Assembly (NCBI RefSeq): GCF_900107535.1
Contig: NZ_FNRA01000019.1
Coordinates: 1 to 36,350 of the forward strand
DNA length: 36,350 nucleotides
Reading direction: 5' to 3'
Origin: Pedobacter hartonius
GTDB taxonomy: Bacteria; Bacteroidota; Bacteroidia; Sphingobacteriales; Sphingobacteriaceae
The notes under the pieces are model-generated. The model was not told where the DNA came from, ran no database searches, and was given only the letters and a program-made list of their open reading frames with translations. The translations under genes were made by a program, and so were the position numbers. Below, in pieces: positions 26,043 through 33,799 of this stretch (positions are counted from its first letter, which is position 1; the number at the start of each line of letters is the position of its first letter).

Positions 26043-26798
26043 ATGACAAAGAATATATATTTTGCTTCTGATTTTCATTTAGGTTCTCCAAACCATGAAG
26101 AGAGCCGGATCCGGGAAGACCGGATTGTACGCTGGCTGACTTCCATTGAATCTACCTGCTCGGAGTTGTTTCTGATGGGTGATATTTTTGATTTCTGGTT
26201 TGAGTACAAGACGGTTATACCTAAAGGATTCATCCGTTTACAGGGAAAGCTGGCCGCAATGTCTGATGCCGGTATTCAGCTCTATTTTTTTAAGGGCAAT
26301 CACGACATGTGGGTGGAGGATTACTTTACCAAAGAACTGGGCATGCGGATCATCAGCGATGAGCTGGTTATCCACAGAGGCGGGAAAAGTTTTTACCTGC
26401 ACCATGGTGATGGGCTGGGGCCGGGGGATGGCAATTACAGGATCCTCAGAAAGTTTTTCAGAAACCCGGTATGCCACTGGCTGTTTTCGATATTGCCACC
26501 CAGGATAGGGCTGGGCATTGCCAGTGGGTGGTCGGTTAAAAGCCGGAATGCGAACATTCGTGTAGATGAACCTTTTCTGGGTGAAACGGAGGAATGGCTT
26601 GCTGTTCATTCAAAGGAGATACTTAAGAAGCAGCATTATGATTATTTTATATATGGCCACCGTCACCTGCCTATGATCATTGACCTTGGCGATAACAGTA
26701 AGTATTACAATACCGGAGACTGGTTCTATTATAATTCTTATGTGGTATTTGACGGTGAAGAGTTGAGCTTGAAGTACTTTGAAAAAGACGAGAGTTAG
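26043..26798 (+). CDS. lpxH: UDP-2,3-diacylglucosamine diphosphatase
   Basis: A 251-residue calcineurin-like metallophosphoesterase of lipid A synthesis. It hydrolyses UDP-2,3-diacylglucosamine to lipid X at the cytoplasmic face of the inner membrane. Metal-binding motifs are in order: DFH (10-12), GDIFDFWF (46-53), GNHD (85-88), HGDG (121-124) and GHRH (205-208). The middle section FRNPVCHWLFSILPPRIG is the amphipathic lid typical of LpxH. The start is chosen after the promoter. Some Bacteroidota have several paralogues of this family, so the exact substrate is probable, not certain. Confidence 0.85.
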   Translation: MTKNIYFASDFHLGSPNHEESRIREDRIVRWLTSIESTCSELFLMGDIFDFWFEYKTVIPKGFIRLQGKLAAMSDAGIQLYFFKGNHDMWVEDYFTKELGMRIISDELVIHRGGKSFYLHHGDGLGPGDGNYRILRKFFRNPVCHWLFSILPPRIGLGIASGWSVKSRNANIRVDEPFLGETEEWLAVHSKEILKKQHYDYFIYGHRHLPMIIDLGDNSKYYNTGDWFYYNSYVVFDGEELSLKYFEKDES

Positions 26799-26839
26799 GC
26801 TATCCTGAAAAACAAATATATAATTCTACTGAAAAACCT

Positions 26840-26922
26840 TATTTTTGTAGTCCTATTTAATACCGATTGCTTCAGTATACCCCTTTAACTATATAGGTGC
26901 CACCCGTTTTATACGGTATTAA
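26840..26922 (+). promoter_or_regulatory. Candidate prfA promoter and leader stem
   Basis: TATTTTTG at 26840-26847 matches the -7 element. Just downstream a 9-bp perfect inverted repeat (TTAATACCG at 26857-26865 with CGGTATTAA at 26914-26922, 48-nt interior) would fold in the prfA leader, which extends to 26980. Function unknown. Confidence 0.4.
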
Positions 26923-26980
26923 GGTCTGAGTAAGGATGTTATACTGATCATGCAATTAATTATTTTCTGAATAAACGATT

Positions 26981-28054
26981 ATGTTAGAGAAATTAGAAGC
27001 CATAAAAATTCGCTGGGAAGATGTTGAAGAGCAGTTGAGTAATCCTGATACGATGCAGGATATGAAACGTTTTGCCCAGTTAAATAAAGAATATAAAGAC
27101 CTCACCAAAATTGTAGATGAATATAAGATCTACAAGAATGTGATGAGTAACATTGAAGCCAATAAAGAGATCCTGTCTACTGAAAAGGATGCTGAAATGC
27201 GGGACATGGCCAAGGAAGAACTCGATGGCCTGTTAAAACAACAGGAGGAGATTGAAGAGCGGGTTCGCCTGATGCTGATCCCGGTAGATCCTGAAGACGC
27301 TAAAAATGCGGTGTTCGAGATCCGTGGCGGTACAGGTGGTGATGAAGCTGCTTTATTTGCCGGTGACCTGTTTAGAATGTATAGCCGCTATTTTGAGCAG
27401 AAGCGATGGAAAGTTGAAGTGGTGGATGTGACGGAAGGCACTGCAGGCGGATACAAAGAGGTGATCATGAAGGTTTCCGGGGAAGACGTATACGGACAGT
27501 TGAAGTATGAGTCTGGAGTCCACCGTGTGCAGCGCGTACCTGATACAGAGACGCAGGGCAGGGTACATACATCTGCGGCTTCTGTTGCAGTCTTGCCTGA
27601 GGCTGAAGAGATAGACTTTTACTTAAACCCCGCAGATATTGATCTGCAAACCTCCCGTTCAGGTGGTGCAGGTGGACAGAACGTAAATAAGGTGGAGACT
27701 AAAGTACAGCTTACGCACAGGCCTTCGGGATTGGTAGTGGTTTGTCAGCAGGAGCGTTCGCAGCTGGGTAACCGCGAGATTGCGATGGAAATGCTGCGGA
27801 GTAAGCTGTATGATATTGAAGTACAGAAGAAAAACGGTGATATTGCCGCTAGGCGTAAGACCATGGTATCCACAGGTGACCGTTCTGCGAAAATCAGGAC
27901 CTATAATTATCCGCAGGGAAGAGTAACAGACCACCGCATCGGATTAACCCTTTACAACCTCAACGGAGTGATGGATGGGGGAGTTCAGGAGCTGATTGAT
28001 GCACTTCAGTTCGCTGAAAACGCAGAAAAAATGAAAGAGGGCTCTGTAGCTTAA
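26981..28054 (+). CDS. prfA: Peptide chain release factor 1
   Basis: A 357-residue class I release factor. The GGQ tripeptide (231-233) that triggers peptidyl-tRNA hydrolysis lies in GAGGQNVNKVET. The codon-recognition tripeptide is PDT (187-189, in RVPDTETQGRVHTS), the P-x-T form of RF1, which reads UAA and UAG; RF2 would have SPF. Length and domain order are normal. The nearest downstream gene is tRNA-Asp, 90 bp away, with its own promoter. Confidence 0.96.
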   Translation: MLEKLEAIKIRWEDVEEQLSNPDTMQDMKRFAQLNKEYKDLTKIVDEYKIYKNVMSNIEANKEILSTEKDAEMRDMAKEELDGLLKQQEEIEERVRLMLIPVDPEDAKNAVFEIRGGTGGDEAALFAGDLFRMYSRYFEQKRWKVEVVDVTEGTAGGYKEVIMKVSGEDVYGQLKYESGVHRVQRVPDTETQGRVHTSAASVAVLPEAEEIDFYLNPADIDLQTSRSGGAGGQNVNKVETKVQLTHRPSGLVVVCQQERSQLGNREIAMEMLRSKLYDIEVQKKNGDIAARRKTMVSTGDRSAKIRTYNYPQGRVTDHRIGLTLYNLNGVMDGGVQELIDALQFAENAEKMKEGSVA

Positions 28055-28094
28055 TGAGTTAGATTTTATTTCAAAAATACTTGAAATATTAATT

Positions 28095-28123
28095 TTGTAA
28101 TGTGATTATAGTTCCTATATTTG
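28095..28123 (+). promoter_or_regulatory. Promoter of tRNA-Asp
   Basis: TTG at 28095-28097, 18-nt spacer, TATATTTG at 28116-28123: a full consensus match. It ends 20 nt before the mature tRNA 5' end. Confidence 0.75.
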
Positions 28124-28143
28124 CATTCCCGAAAGGGAGAAAC

Positions 28144-28217
28144 GGACCGGTAGTTCAGCTGGTTAGAATGCCGCCCTGTCACGGCGGAGGTCGCGGGTTC
28201 GAGTCCCGTCCGGTCCG
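28144..28217 (+). tRNA. tRNA-Asp (anticodon GTC)
   Basis: A 74-nt cloverleaf: acceptor GGACCGG pairs with CCGGTCC, then discriminator G. The D arm begins GTTC and closes GAAT, the anticodon stem is CCGCC/GGCGG around loop CTGTCAC (anticodon GTC), and the T arm contains TTCGAGT. CCA is not encoded. The gene is intact, and a foreign-looking integrase gene begins 247 bp downstream, so its 3' end is a likely attachment site. Confidence 0.96.
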
Positions 28218-28239
28218 CATAATAAGTAGTAAAACATTC

Positions 28240-28274
28240 AAAAAGCCTTTAATCTGATGATTAAGGGCTTTTTT
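28240..28274 (+). terminator. Terminator after tRNA-Asp
   Basis: Stem 28240-28254 with 28259-28273 (15 bp with one G-T pair) and loop TGAT, flanked by A-tract and T-tract. It can stop transcription of the tRNA before the integrated element. Confidence 0.8.
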
Positions 28275-28316
28275 GATTTACGGAATCTCCGAAATATTCA
28301 ATTTTTCTCATATGCG

Positions 28317-28365
28317 CAGTGAGACATTCAGTGAGTCAATGCAGGCGGATGCCCTACTCACTGAA
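28317..28365. repeat. Inverted and direct repeats between tRNA-Asp and integrase
   Basis: TTCAGTGAGT (28327-28336) and ACTCACTGAA (28356-28365) form a perfect 10-bp inverted repeat with a 19-nt spacer. The core AGTGAG also occurs at 28318-28323, 12 bp upstream, in direct orientation. This lies between the tRNA and the integrase gene, where recombinase arm sites or an excisionase operator would be expected. That role is an inference. Confidence 0.5.
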
Positions 28366-28412
28366 AAGCATGTAAGTCATTGATTTGCAAGCTAATTCAG
28401 AATATGAACGTC

Positions 28413-28443
28413 TTGACTGCCCATAGCTGCAACGCTAATTTTG
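28413..28443 (+). promoter_or_regulatory. Promoter of the integrase gene
   Basis: TTG at 28413-28415, 20-nt spacer, TAATTTTG at 28436-28443, a full consensus match. It overlaps the alternative TTG start at 28441 and so supports translation from the ATG at 28465. Confidence 0.75.
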
Positions 28444-28464
28444 TTTAACTCTAATCTGAAAAAG

Positions 28465-29682
28465 ATGAAAAACACTTTTAGCCTGCTCTTCTATTTGAAG
28501 AAGCCCAAAAATTATGTTGCTGGTGCCATGCCGATTTACATGCGTATAACTGTAGATGGAGTTCCTAAGGAATTATCAATTGGAAAACAATGCGAGCCAG
28601 AACGCTGGAATCCGCAGATTAACCGCGTAGACGGAAAAAAAGAAGATGCAAGAACAATCAATGCCTATCTTAAAATAGTTGAAGACAAGGTAGATCAGGC
28701 ACATACCGATCTATTCAAAGCAGATAAGGAGATCACAGCGGTATCCCTTAAAAACAAGTTCTTAGGTGTTGAAGAAGAAGCACATACCCTGCTCACTGCT
28801 TTTCAAGACCATAATGATAAGATGGAAGCACTGATAGGAAAAGACTTTACAGAAGGAACGCTGAGTAAGTACAACACCACTCTAATGCACACAACATCTT
28901 TCATCCAGCATAAATTTAAAGTTCCCGATCTGCTGGTTGAAAAGGTAGACAACTATTTTATCACCGAATTTGATTTTTATTTGAGAAGCAAATGCCGCTG
29001 TGCAAATAATGCGGCAGTAAAGCATCTTAAAAATCTGGGTAAAGTGATACGCATCTGCCTGGCGAATCGTTGGATGACCTATGATCCATTTTGTGGTCAT
29101 AAAAACAAGATTACAAAGGTTCAACAGGTTATTCTTACCCCTACCGATATACAAACCATCTATAATAAAGAATTTGCCATAGAGCGGCTAAGAATAGTTC
29201 GTGATGCTTTTATTTTTTGCTGTTATACCGGATTAAGTTTTATTGACCTTGTAGAACTAAAGAAATCAGAAGTGGTCACTGGCGTTGACGGTTCATTATG
29301 GATCATTAAAAAAAGGCATAAGTCTGGTATTCCTTGTAATGTTCCATTATTACCAATCGCTTTAGAAATTATTGAACGATATGCTGATCATCCGCTTTGT
29401 GCTGATACTGATCGGGTACTACCTATGAACAGCAACCAAAAAATGAATGCCTATTTAAAAGAGATAGCCGATTTAAGCGGTGTAGATATGAATTTGACGT
29501 TTAAGGTTGCCAGAGTTGCTTTTGCTACAACTATAACAATGGGAAATGGTGTTCCGATAGAAAGCGTAAGTAAAATGCTTGGTCATGCAAGTATTAAAAC
29601 CACACAGATTTACGCCAAGATCATGGATAACAAAGTCGGTGAAGATATGGGCGTGCTAAAAAATAAAAATGTGGCAGCTTAA
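28465..29682 (+). CDS. Tyrosine recombinase/integrase of a tRNA-Asp-associated element
   Basis: 405 residues in the usual Bacteroidota integrase layout: N-terminal arm-binding domain (about 1-95), SAM-like core-binding domain (about 105-205) and catalytic domain (about 225-395). Nucleophile Tyr383 (QIYAKI), MLGH with His374, Arg350 and Lys286 are visible. The first catalytic Arg position reads Ser258 (TGLS), as described for IntDOT of CTnDOT. The usual HxxR box reads KVAR (Lys347-Arg350), and the next residue, commonly His, is Val351. It faces away from tRNA-Asp and probably integrates at that tRNA. Activity is uncertain given the substitutions. Confidence 0.9.
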   Translation: MKNTFSLLFYLKKPKNYVAGAMPIYMRITVDGVPKELSIGKQCEPERWNPQINRVDGKKEDARTINAYLKIVEDKVDQAHTDLFKADKEITAVSLKNKFLGVEEEAHTLLTAFQDHNDKMEALIGKDFTEGTLSKYNTTLMHTTSFIQHKFKVPDLLVEKVDNYFITEFDFYLRSKCRCANNAAVKHLKNLGKVIRICLANRWMTYDPFCGHKNKITKVQQVILTPTDIQTIYNKEFAIERLRIVRDAFIFCCYTGLSFIDLVELKKSEVVTGVDGSLWIIKKRHKSGIPCNVPLLPIALEIIERYADHPLCADTDRVLPMNSNQKMNAYLKEIADLSGVDMNLTFKVARVAFATTITMGNGVPIESVSKMLGHASIKTTQIYAKIMDNKVGEDMGVLKNKNVAA

Positions 29683-29739
29683 TTTTAATACTTTATTAAA
29701 ATATTGACCATCTTATAATTTATTTATAGGATGGTTTTT

Positions 29740-29982
29740 TTATTTAGTTGCTATTGGACTATCTGGAAAAAAATCCTTTATAGAGCAATTAAGAATTTCA
29801 GCGATCTTGTTTAAGTGGTTCAAATTATACTTGTCACGAGTTTTATTACTTTCTACATTTCCAACAAACTTAGAATTTAACTCCATATCTACAGACAAAT
29901 TTACTTGGCTTATCCCAGCCTTCATTCTAATTTCCCGTACTCTATCAATAACGTATTGTTCTATTTTAGAAATTTCGCTCAT
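29740..29982 (-). CDS. XRE-family helix-turn-helix regulator
   Basis: An 80-residue single-domain repressor-like protein. The helix-turn-helix spans about residues 14-68 (REIRMKAGISQVNLSVDMEL, then the recognition part SKFVGNVESNKT, then LNHLNKIAEILNCSIKDFF). It is divergent from the HEPN operon; the 347-bp gap between them holds an inverted repeat CCCTG-N6-CAGGG and the structured region, so it is a natural candidate to control that operon. It converges with the integrase gene, with 57 bp between stops. Confidence 0.85.
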   Translation of the reverse strand: MSEISKIEQYVIDRVREIRMKAGISQVNLSVDMELNSKFVGNVESNKTRDKYNLNHLNKIAEILNCSIKDFFPDSPIATK

Positions 29983-30018
29983 AGGTGACTAAGTACAGAA
30001 TAAAAGAAAATAAATTCA

Positions 30019-30059
30019 CCCTGATATAGCAGGGTTTGTTTCCTTTTTTTGTATCTTCG
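30019..30059 (+). promoter_or_regulatory. Operator-like inverted repeat and candidate promoter of the HEPN operon
   Basis: CCCTG (30019-30023) and CAGGG (30030-30034), separated by six bases, form a small palindromic operator 37 bp upstream of the XRE start. TATCTTCG (30052-30059) resembles the -7 element with one mismatch and would start a transcript through the structured region into the HEPN gene. The TTG at 30036-30038 is too close for standard spacing. Confidence 0.4.
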
Positions 30060-30101
30060 ATATATGAATTAAAAAGGATTAAAATTTATTAAGAGTCTTG
30101 C

Positions 30102-30277
30102 GGTTACAGAATCTGACGCCGTTAACGCAGGACAGCAGAGTAATACCATATCTATTCTTAAATGTGCTATATTTGTGCATTAAGATAGATGTGGGGTCTG
30201 CTGTAAATCCATGTTAACGTAAGGCGTCAGAAACTTTAATGTAACCAATGGTAGGCAGATCCCACATTTATTATGTG
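30102..30277 (+). ncRNA. Highly structured leader or small RNA upstream of the HEPN gene
   Basis: Five nested helices are seen: 30102-30107/30241-30246, 30112-30120/30223-30231 (9 bp, perfect), 30121-30126/30213-30218, 30132-30139/30197-30204 (8 bp, perfect) and 30150-30161/30180-30190 (11 bp, one bulge), with an 18-nt apical loop. A further 13-nt segment 30255-30267 is complementary to 30189-30201 (12 pairs plus one G-T), giving either a pseudoknot or an alternative fold. CACAT/ATGTG at 30263-30277 is another small hairpin. No ORF is present. It could be an attenuating leader, an independent RNA or a DNA-level operator or recombination structure; strand is assumed from the downstream operon. 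Confidence 0.5.
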
Positions 30278-30329
30278 CAGCCAGCCCATCAAGACTCATT
30301 TATAGTGTAACTAACTAAAATGAGAATAT

Positions 30330-31226
30330 ATGGAAATGCACATTCTTTCAGCAGCAGACCAGCAGGCAAATTATTTTAAAACGTTCGTCAAGTCCCTGGT
30401 TGAGAAATTTCAACCCTTACAGCTTTTCTGCTTTGCCAGAACCAATCTACTATCGGAAACTACTGGCTGTTTTCGGGATCAGGAGAATACTCATCATTGC
30501 AACTATTGTCTGCTAATGGTGACAGAAACCAGTACCCGCATTGATCATGAGGTACAGGAATTTACGAATGTCCGGTATCGAAAAGGTAATGTTTCTATCA
30601 TCTGTCATGGTCAGGAGTCCATTTTAGAGGCGATTAAAGCGAATAACAGATTTTTTATGACCGTTTACACTTCCGGACAGCTTCTATATAGTCACGATGG
30701 TATGAGCCACTTTGATTTTACCGGAAAATTTATCCCTACGCAGTCAGCAAATAAGGCGCAGAAACATTTTAACCATCGTATGCCATTAGCGGAAGGTTTT
30801 TTACATGGTGCTGGAGAGTGCCTTGCCAAGAAGGATTTTAATATTTCTACTTTCTTGCTTCACCAAGTTGTAGAGCAATGTTGTATCCTCCTAATCCGGG
30901 TACACCTTGCTTACCGTTCAGAGGTACATAACCTACTTCGTATGCTACGGTTATGCGGTTCTTTTTCTGACAAACCCATTAAAACGTTTTTATCTGGTAA
31001 CCGGGAAGATGAGAGACTTTTTGACTTGTTGATAAAAAGCTATTCCGGTTCCCGTTATGGAACAAGCTTCTCTGTTTCAGGAGACGATGCCCAAAGCCTG
31101 TTCGATCGCACTTCATTTTTCGTAAGCCTAGTGAAAGATATGTGCAGGGTAAAAATTGAAGAGATGGAACATGCAGGTCTCTTGTATAAAGAACTGAAAG
31201 GAGAAAGTGAGGTGACAGTTGATTAA
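30330..31226 (+). CDS. HEPN-domain protein with degenerate nucleotidyltransferase-like N terminus
   Basis: 298 residues. The C-terminal part (about 155-265) looks like a HEPN four-helix domain: AEGFLHGAGECLAKKDFNIS, LLHQVVEQCCILLIR, then YRSEVHNLLRMLRLC, where RSEVH is an R-x3-H variant of the HEPN motif. The N-terminal part (about 15-125) may derive from a minimal nucleotidyltransferase (CFARTNL then CNYCLLMVTET), but the G-S and D-x-D signatures are missing. HEPN proteins are often RNases or RNA-binding toxins; with this variant, catalysis is unproven. The 437-aa gene follows after 4 bp, and a structured RNA lies upstream. Confidence 0.7.
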   Translation: MEMHILSAADQQANYFKTFVKSLVEKFQPLQLFCFARTNLLSETTGCFRDQENTHHCNYCLLMVTETSTRIDHEVQEFTNVRYRKGNVSIICHGQESILEAIKANNRFFMTVYTSGQLLYSHDGMSHFDFTGKFIPTQSANKAQKHFNHRMPLAEGFLHGAGECLAKKDFNISTFLLHQVVEQCCILLIRVHLAYRSEVHNLLRMLRLCGSFSDKPIKTFLSGNREDERLFDLLIKSYSGSRYGTSFSVSGDDAQSLFDRTSFFVSLVKDMCRVKIEEMEHAGLLYKELKGESEVTVD

Positions 31227-31230
31227 GGAA

Positions 31231-32544
31231 ATGACCAGCCCCGGAAAATATCATTACTACACACTGCCATTGGAAAAAGGTGCGGTTAGATTAACCCTAG
31301 ACACCTTAAACAAACACTCTGATTTTAGATTTCCGGAGCGTCCATATCTGGTAATTAGAAAAAGGACAATATCGTTTCAGAATGAGGTATTGATTTTAGG
31401 CATCCGTTTGGGAGAAGAAAAAGAAGAACGAGTATATATCAGGGTTTTGCAGGAAGAGTTAAGGGTCAGTTGCAGCGTAGACACTGATCATACCTATTTG
31501 AGCCGTTACGCTTATTTTGCCTTGTATTCCTTTACTTGGTCGGGTGGCGGCTACAATTTTGGTAAATATTACTGGCCGGACTTTTTCGACCCCAAAACAG
31601 GCAAAAGCAAATACCTGACGGTCATCATTGACAGGGCGGGAACGGATATTAAAAGAAAGCCTAAATATGCCTTTTTTTATAAACCGGGGGATAAATTGAT
31701 CTACCCATTTAGAAGAAAGAAAGCAATAACTACTGCTACGCCAACACTTGAAAAAGATAATGTTAACCAGTTTAACCTTTATGCTATTGGCTATTGCCTT
31801 GCCGATACCCAATTAAGTTCAGCCCGTTCCGCTCATTTTCCTTTAATTGTGCGCTATAGAGGTATCTGGGAGAAGAACCATCGAGAGATCAAAGGCTTTA
31901 ATCAGTTTGTGATCACCCCCAATCAAGCCATTGCCAATTATTATACGCCCATGCAGGAGAAGATCAATATGCTTTGCCGAAAAATGCAAACACTTGCCCC
32001 CATCAAAATACCTGAATACCGTAGTACAGACAAAGAGAAACAGGCAGTCAAACGGGAGAATCTCAGAACGTTGAAATTAGTCTATGCCCTATGGCAAAAG
32101 GCCGTTCCACTGCTACAGACACAACCCTTTACGCATTATCTTTTTACCCATGGTTTGCGCAACGTGAAAGGGAAACCACGAAAGCAGGATATGAAAGCCT
32201 GCACCTTTTCCAGTGAAAGCCCACAGCTTTGTTTTTTATTAGTGGGCAAAGGAGACTACTACGAACTGGAATTGCGCTTTAAAGCAGAAAGTAAATTTTA
32301 CGTGCCGAACGAAAGCAACCCTACGTTTTTTATCCATTCCAAAATAGCACCTTATCGGTTTTACCTGATGGACTCGATTACAGATTATCATGTGTTGTGT
32401 TTTTTTGAAAGGCACAATTTTAAGTTGTCTGTACTCAAATGCCACTATCAGGGTCATTTTAAAACATTTATAGATCGGCTTGCAGAAGCCTATGAATTAA
32501 CGACTAAAGGAATTGACAGCCATGAAAAGGAAGAAGATCAATAA
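31231..32544 (+). CDS. Unrecognised protein of the HEPN operon
   Basis: 437 residues; I recognise no domain. It has no signal peptide, membrane helix or Walker motif. It is rich in aromatic residues; noteworthy segments are SFTWSGGGYNFGKYYWPDFF (near residue 103), the central basic stretch with PFRRKKA, and a C-terminal block FYLMDSITDYHVLCFFERHN then LSVLKCHYQGHFKTFIDRL. The ATG at 31231 is preceded by AAGGA and lies 4 bp after the HEPN stop, so translational coupling is likely; an upstream TTG (31219) would overlap that gene. The next small gene overlaps its 3' end. Confidence 0.75.
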   Translation: MTSPGKYHYYTLPLEKGAVRLTLDTLNKHSDFRFPERPYLVIRKRTISFQNEVLILGIRLGEEKEERVYIRVLQEELRVSCSVDTDHTYLSRYAYFALYSFTWSGGGYNFGKYYWPDFFDPKTGKSKYLTVIIDRAGTDIKRKPKYAFFYKPGDKLIYPFRRKKAITTATPTLEKDNVNQFNLYAIGYCLADTQLSSARSAHFPLIVRYRGIWEKNHREIKGFNQFVITPNQAIANYYTPMQEKINMLCRKMQTLAPIKIPEYRSTDKEKQAVKRENLRTLKLVYALWQKAVPLLQTQPFTHYLFTHGLRNVKGKPRKQDMKACTFSSESPQLCFLLVGKGDYYELELRFKAESKFYVPNESNPTFFIHSKIAPYRFYLMDSITDYHVLCFFERHNFKLSVLKCHYQGHFKTFIDRLAEAYELTTKGIDSHEKEEDQ

Positions 32545-32797
32545 GAAGCTGAATTATCAGCCTACCAAGCTGCAAAAACATGAACTAGAGAACCCATTTG
32601 ATGTAATGGATTATTTCTTTCATGATTTCCCTATCCATGAAACAAGGGATAACCTATGGGAATTGTATAAAGGATGGGTTTACAATTCATCACAATATGC
32701 CAATGAAAAGATTACAAAAGACATGCTCTGCTTTTATACGCAGTTCAGCGAATTTTTAGATGCCTGTTATGTCTTCACCTCAAAGAAAGCCAAATGA
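32522..32797 (+). CDS. Small basic protein of the HEPN operon
   Basis: 91 residues starting MKRKKINKKL, with AAAGGA about 10 nt upstream. The first 20 residues are strongly basic, suggesting nucleic-acid contact; the rest is acidic and aromatic (FDVMDYFFHDF, LWELYKGWV). It overlaps the 3' end of the 437-aa gene by 23 bp in another frame, indicating an operon of three genes. An in-frame TTG at 32513 is the only alternative start. No family recognised. Confidence 0.65.
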   Translation: MKRKKINKKLNYQPTKLQKHELENPFDVMDYFFHDFPIHETRDNLWELYKGWVYNSSQYANEKITKDMLCFYTQFSEFLDACYVFTSKKAK

Positions 32798-32889
32798 GTA
32801 TGAACCGGTAATTATCAAATTCCCTTAATAAGATCCGTTTTTCCAAGCCCTAATAAGCGGATGGCAATATAACATTGCTTTTAACAGTA

Positions 32890-32920
32890 TTGCTATTGGA
32901 TATGGATTTAACTAAATTTG
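32890..32920 (+). promoter_or_regulatory. Promoter of the RteC-like gene
   Basis: TTG at 32890-32892, 20-nt spacer, TAAATTTG at 32913-32920, a full consensus match 17 nt before the ATG at 32937. It separates this gene from the HEPN operon. Confidence 0.75.
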
Positions 32921-32936
32921 GATATAATCATATCCT

Positions 32937-33704
32937 ATGGGTTTAGAGTATTTCCGGCTACGAGACCGTTTTGATTTTTCAAAAAACACACTGGACATTG
33001 GTAATTACCTGCAATGGAGCAGAAAGAGCTTTTTGAAACACTTTTTCTTGCGCATTTTCGCTATTGATGCTAGTCGATGGCCAGAATTTTACAATAGGCA
33101 TTTGACTTATTATTTAGACAAAAATACTGATGGCAAGGAAGAATTTTTCTTCAAAAAACTATGGAGCCTGATAGAAACACGGCTAAAAACACTGGTGGAG
33201 AAAGATATTTATGAAAGTAAAAACCATGTAAGAGATCAGCAGGAAATCGAACATTTGAAAAGCTTTACTGAATTTCTGACCTCTATTGACAAATGGAACT
33301 CCAATGAAACCGAAGAGGCCATCAAGGTTCGGTTGCTTACAGAAAACCAAGGACTTCAAAATCAATTGATCGAGCGGGACAAAGAAATAAAACTATTCAG
33401 ATCAAAGGAAACCACCGATAAAATTAATATCCACAAAGATAGCTATCTCATCTTAGTTGATTTATTTCTAAAGCTACAGGAACTTAAATTGGATGATGAC
33501 AAAGAGTTGGTATTTGCCAGAACACAGGCAGTATGGATGAAAATGATTAACAATTATTTTACCGAAGACCACAAGGAAATCAAAATTGAAACGCTTAAAA
33601 GGTACTTCCCTGCCGATAAAAATAAGCCAACTATGGGTAAGCATTCGCCTGTACCAGCCGACAAAAGGATCTTTAATATTGTACCTGCAAAAAGGAGAAG
33701 CTAA
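32937..33704 (+). CDS. Element-encoded protein with RteC-like C-terminal segment
   Basis: 255 residues, cytoplasmic, mostly helical by eye, with a likely coiled coil near 105-155 (LKSFTEFL through LIERDKEIKLF). The C-terminal part, ending in MKMINNYFTEDHKEIKIETLKRYFPADKNK, resembles the tail of RteC-type regulators of Bacteroidetes conjugative elements as I remember it; RteC controls excision in CTnDOT. The match is limited to that tail, so a regulatory role is tentative. It is followed by a small hairpin (33800-33823) and has its own strong promoter. Confidence 0.6.
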   Translation: MGLEYFRLRDRFDFSKNTLDIGNYLQWSRKSFLKHFFLRIFAIDASRWPEFYNRHLTYYLDKNTDGKEEFFFKKLWSLIETRLKTLVEKDIYESKNHVRDQQEIEHLKSFTEFLTSIDKWNSNETEEAIKVRLLTENQGLQNQLIERDKEIKLFRSKETTDKINIHKDSYLILVDLFLKLQELKLDDDKELVFARTQAVWMKMINNYFTEDHKEIKIETLKRYFPADKNKPTMGKHSPVPADKRIFNIVPAKRRS

Positions 33705-33799
33705 AACGCCCTGTATCTGCTCTTCCTTTTTCTCATTGCCATTCCATTTGTATCTATTTGATAGGTAGTTATTTATCTATGTCCTATCCAGGAATCCCG

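Noticed and set aside
30102..30277. Retron ncRNA or type III toxin-antitoxin RNA
   Set aside because: No reverse transcriptase gene is present, and there are no tandem RNA repeats of the kind used by type III systems.
33183..33365. 60-aa minus-strand ORF inside the RteC-like gene
   Set aside because: Short antisense shadow without a start signal.
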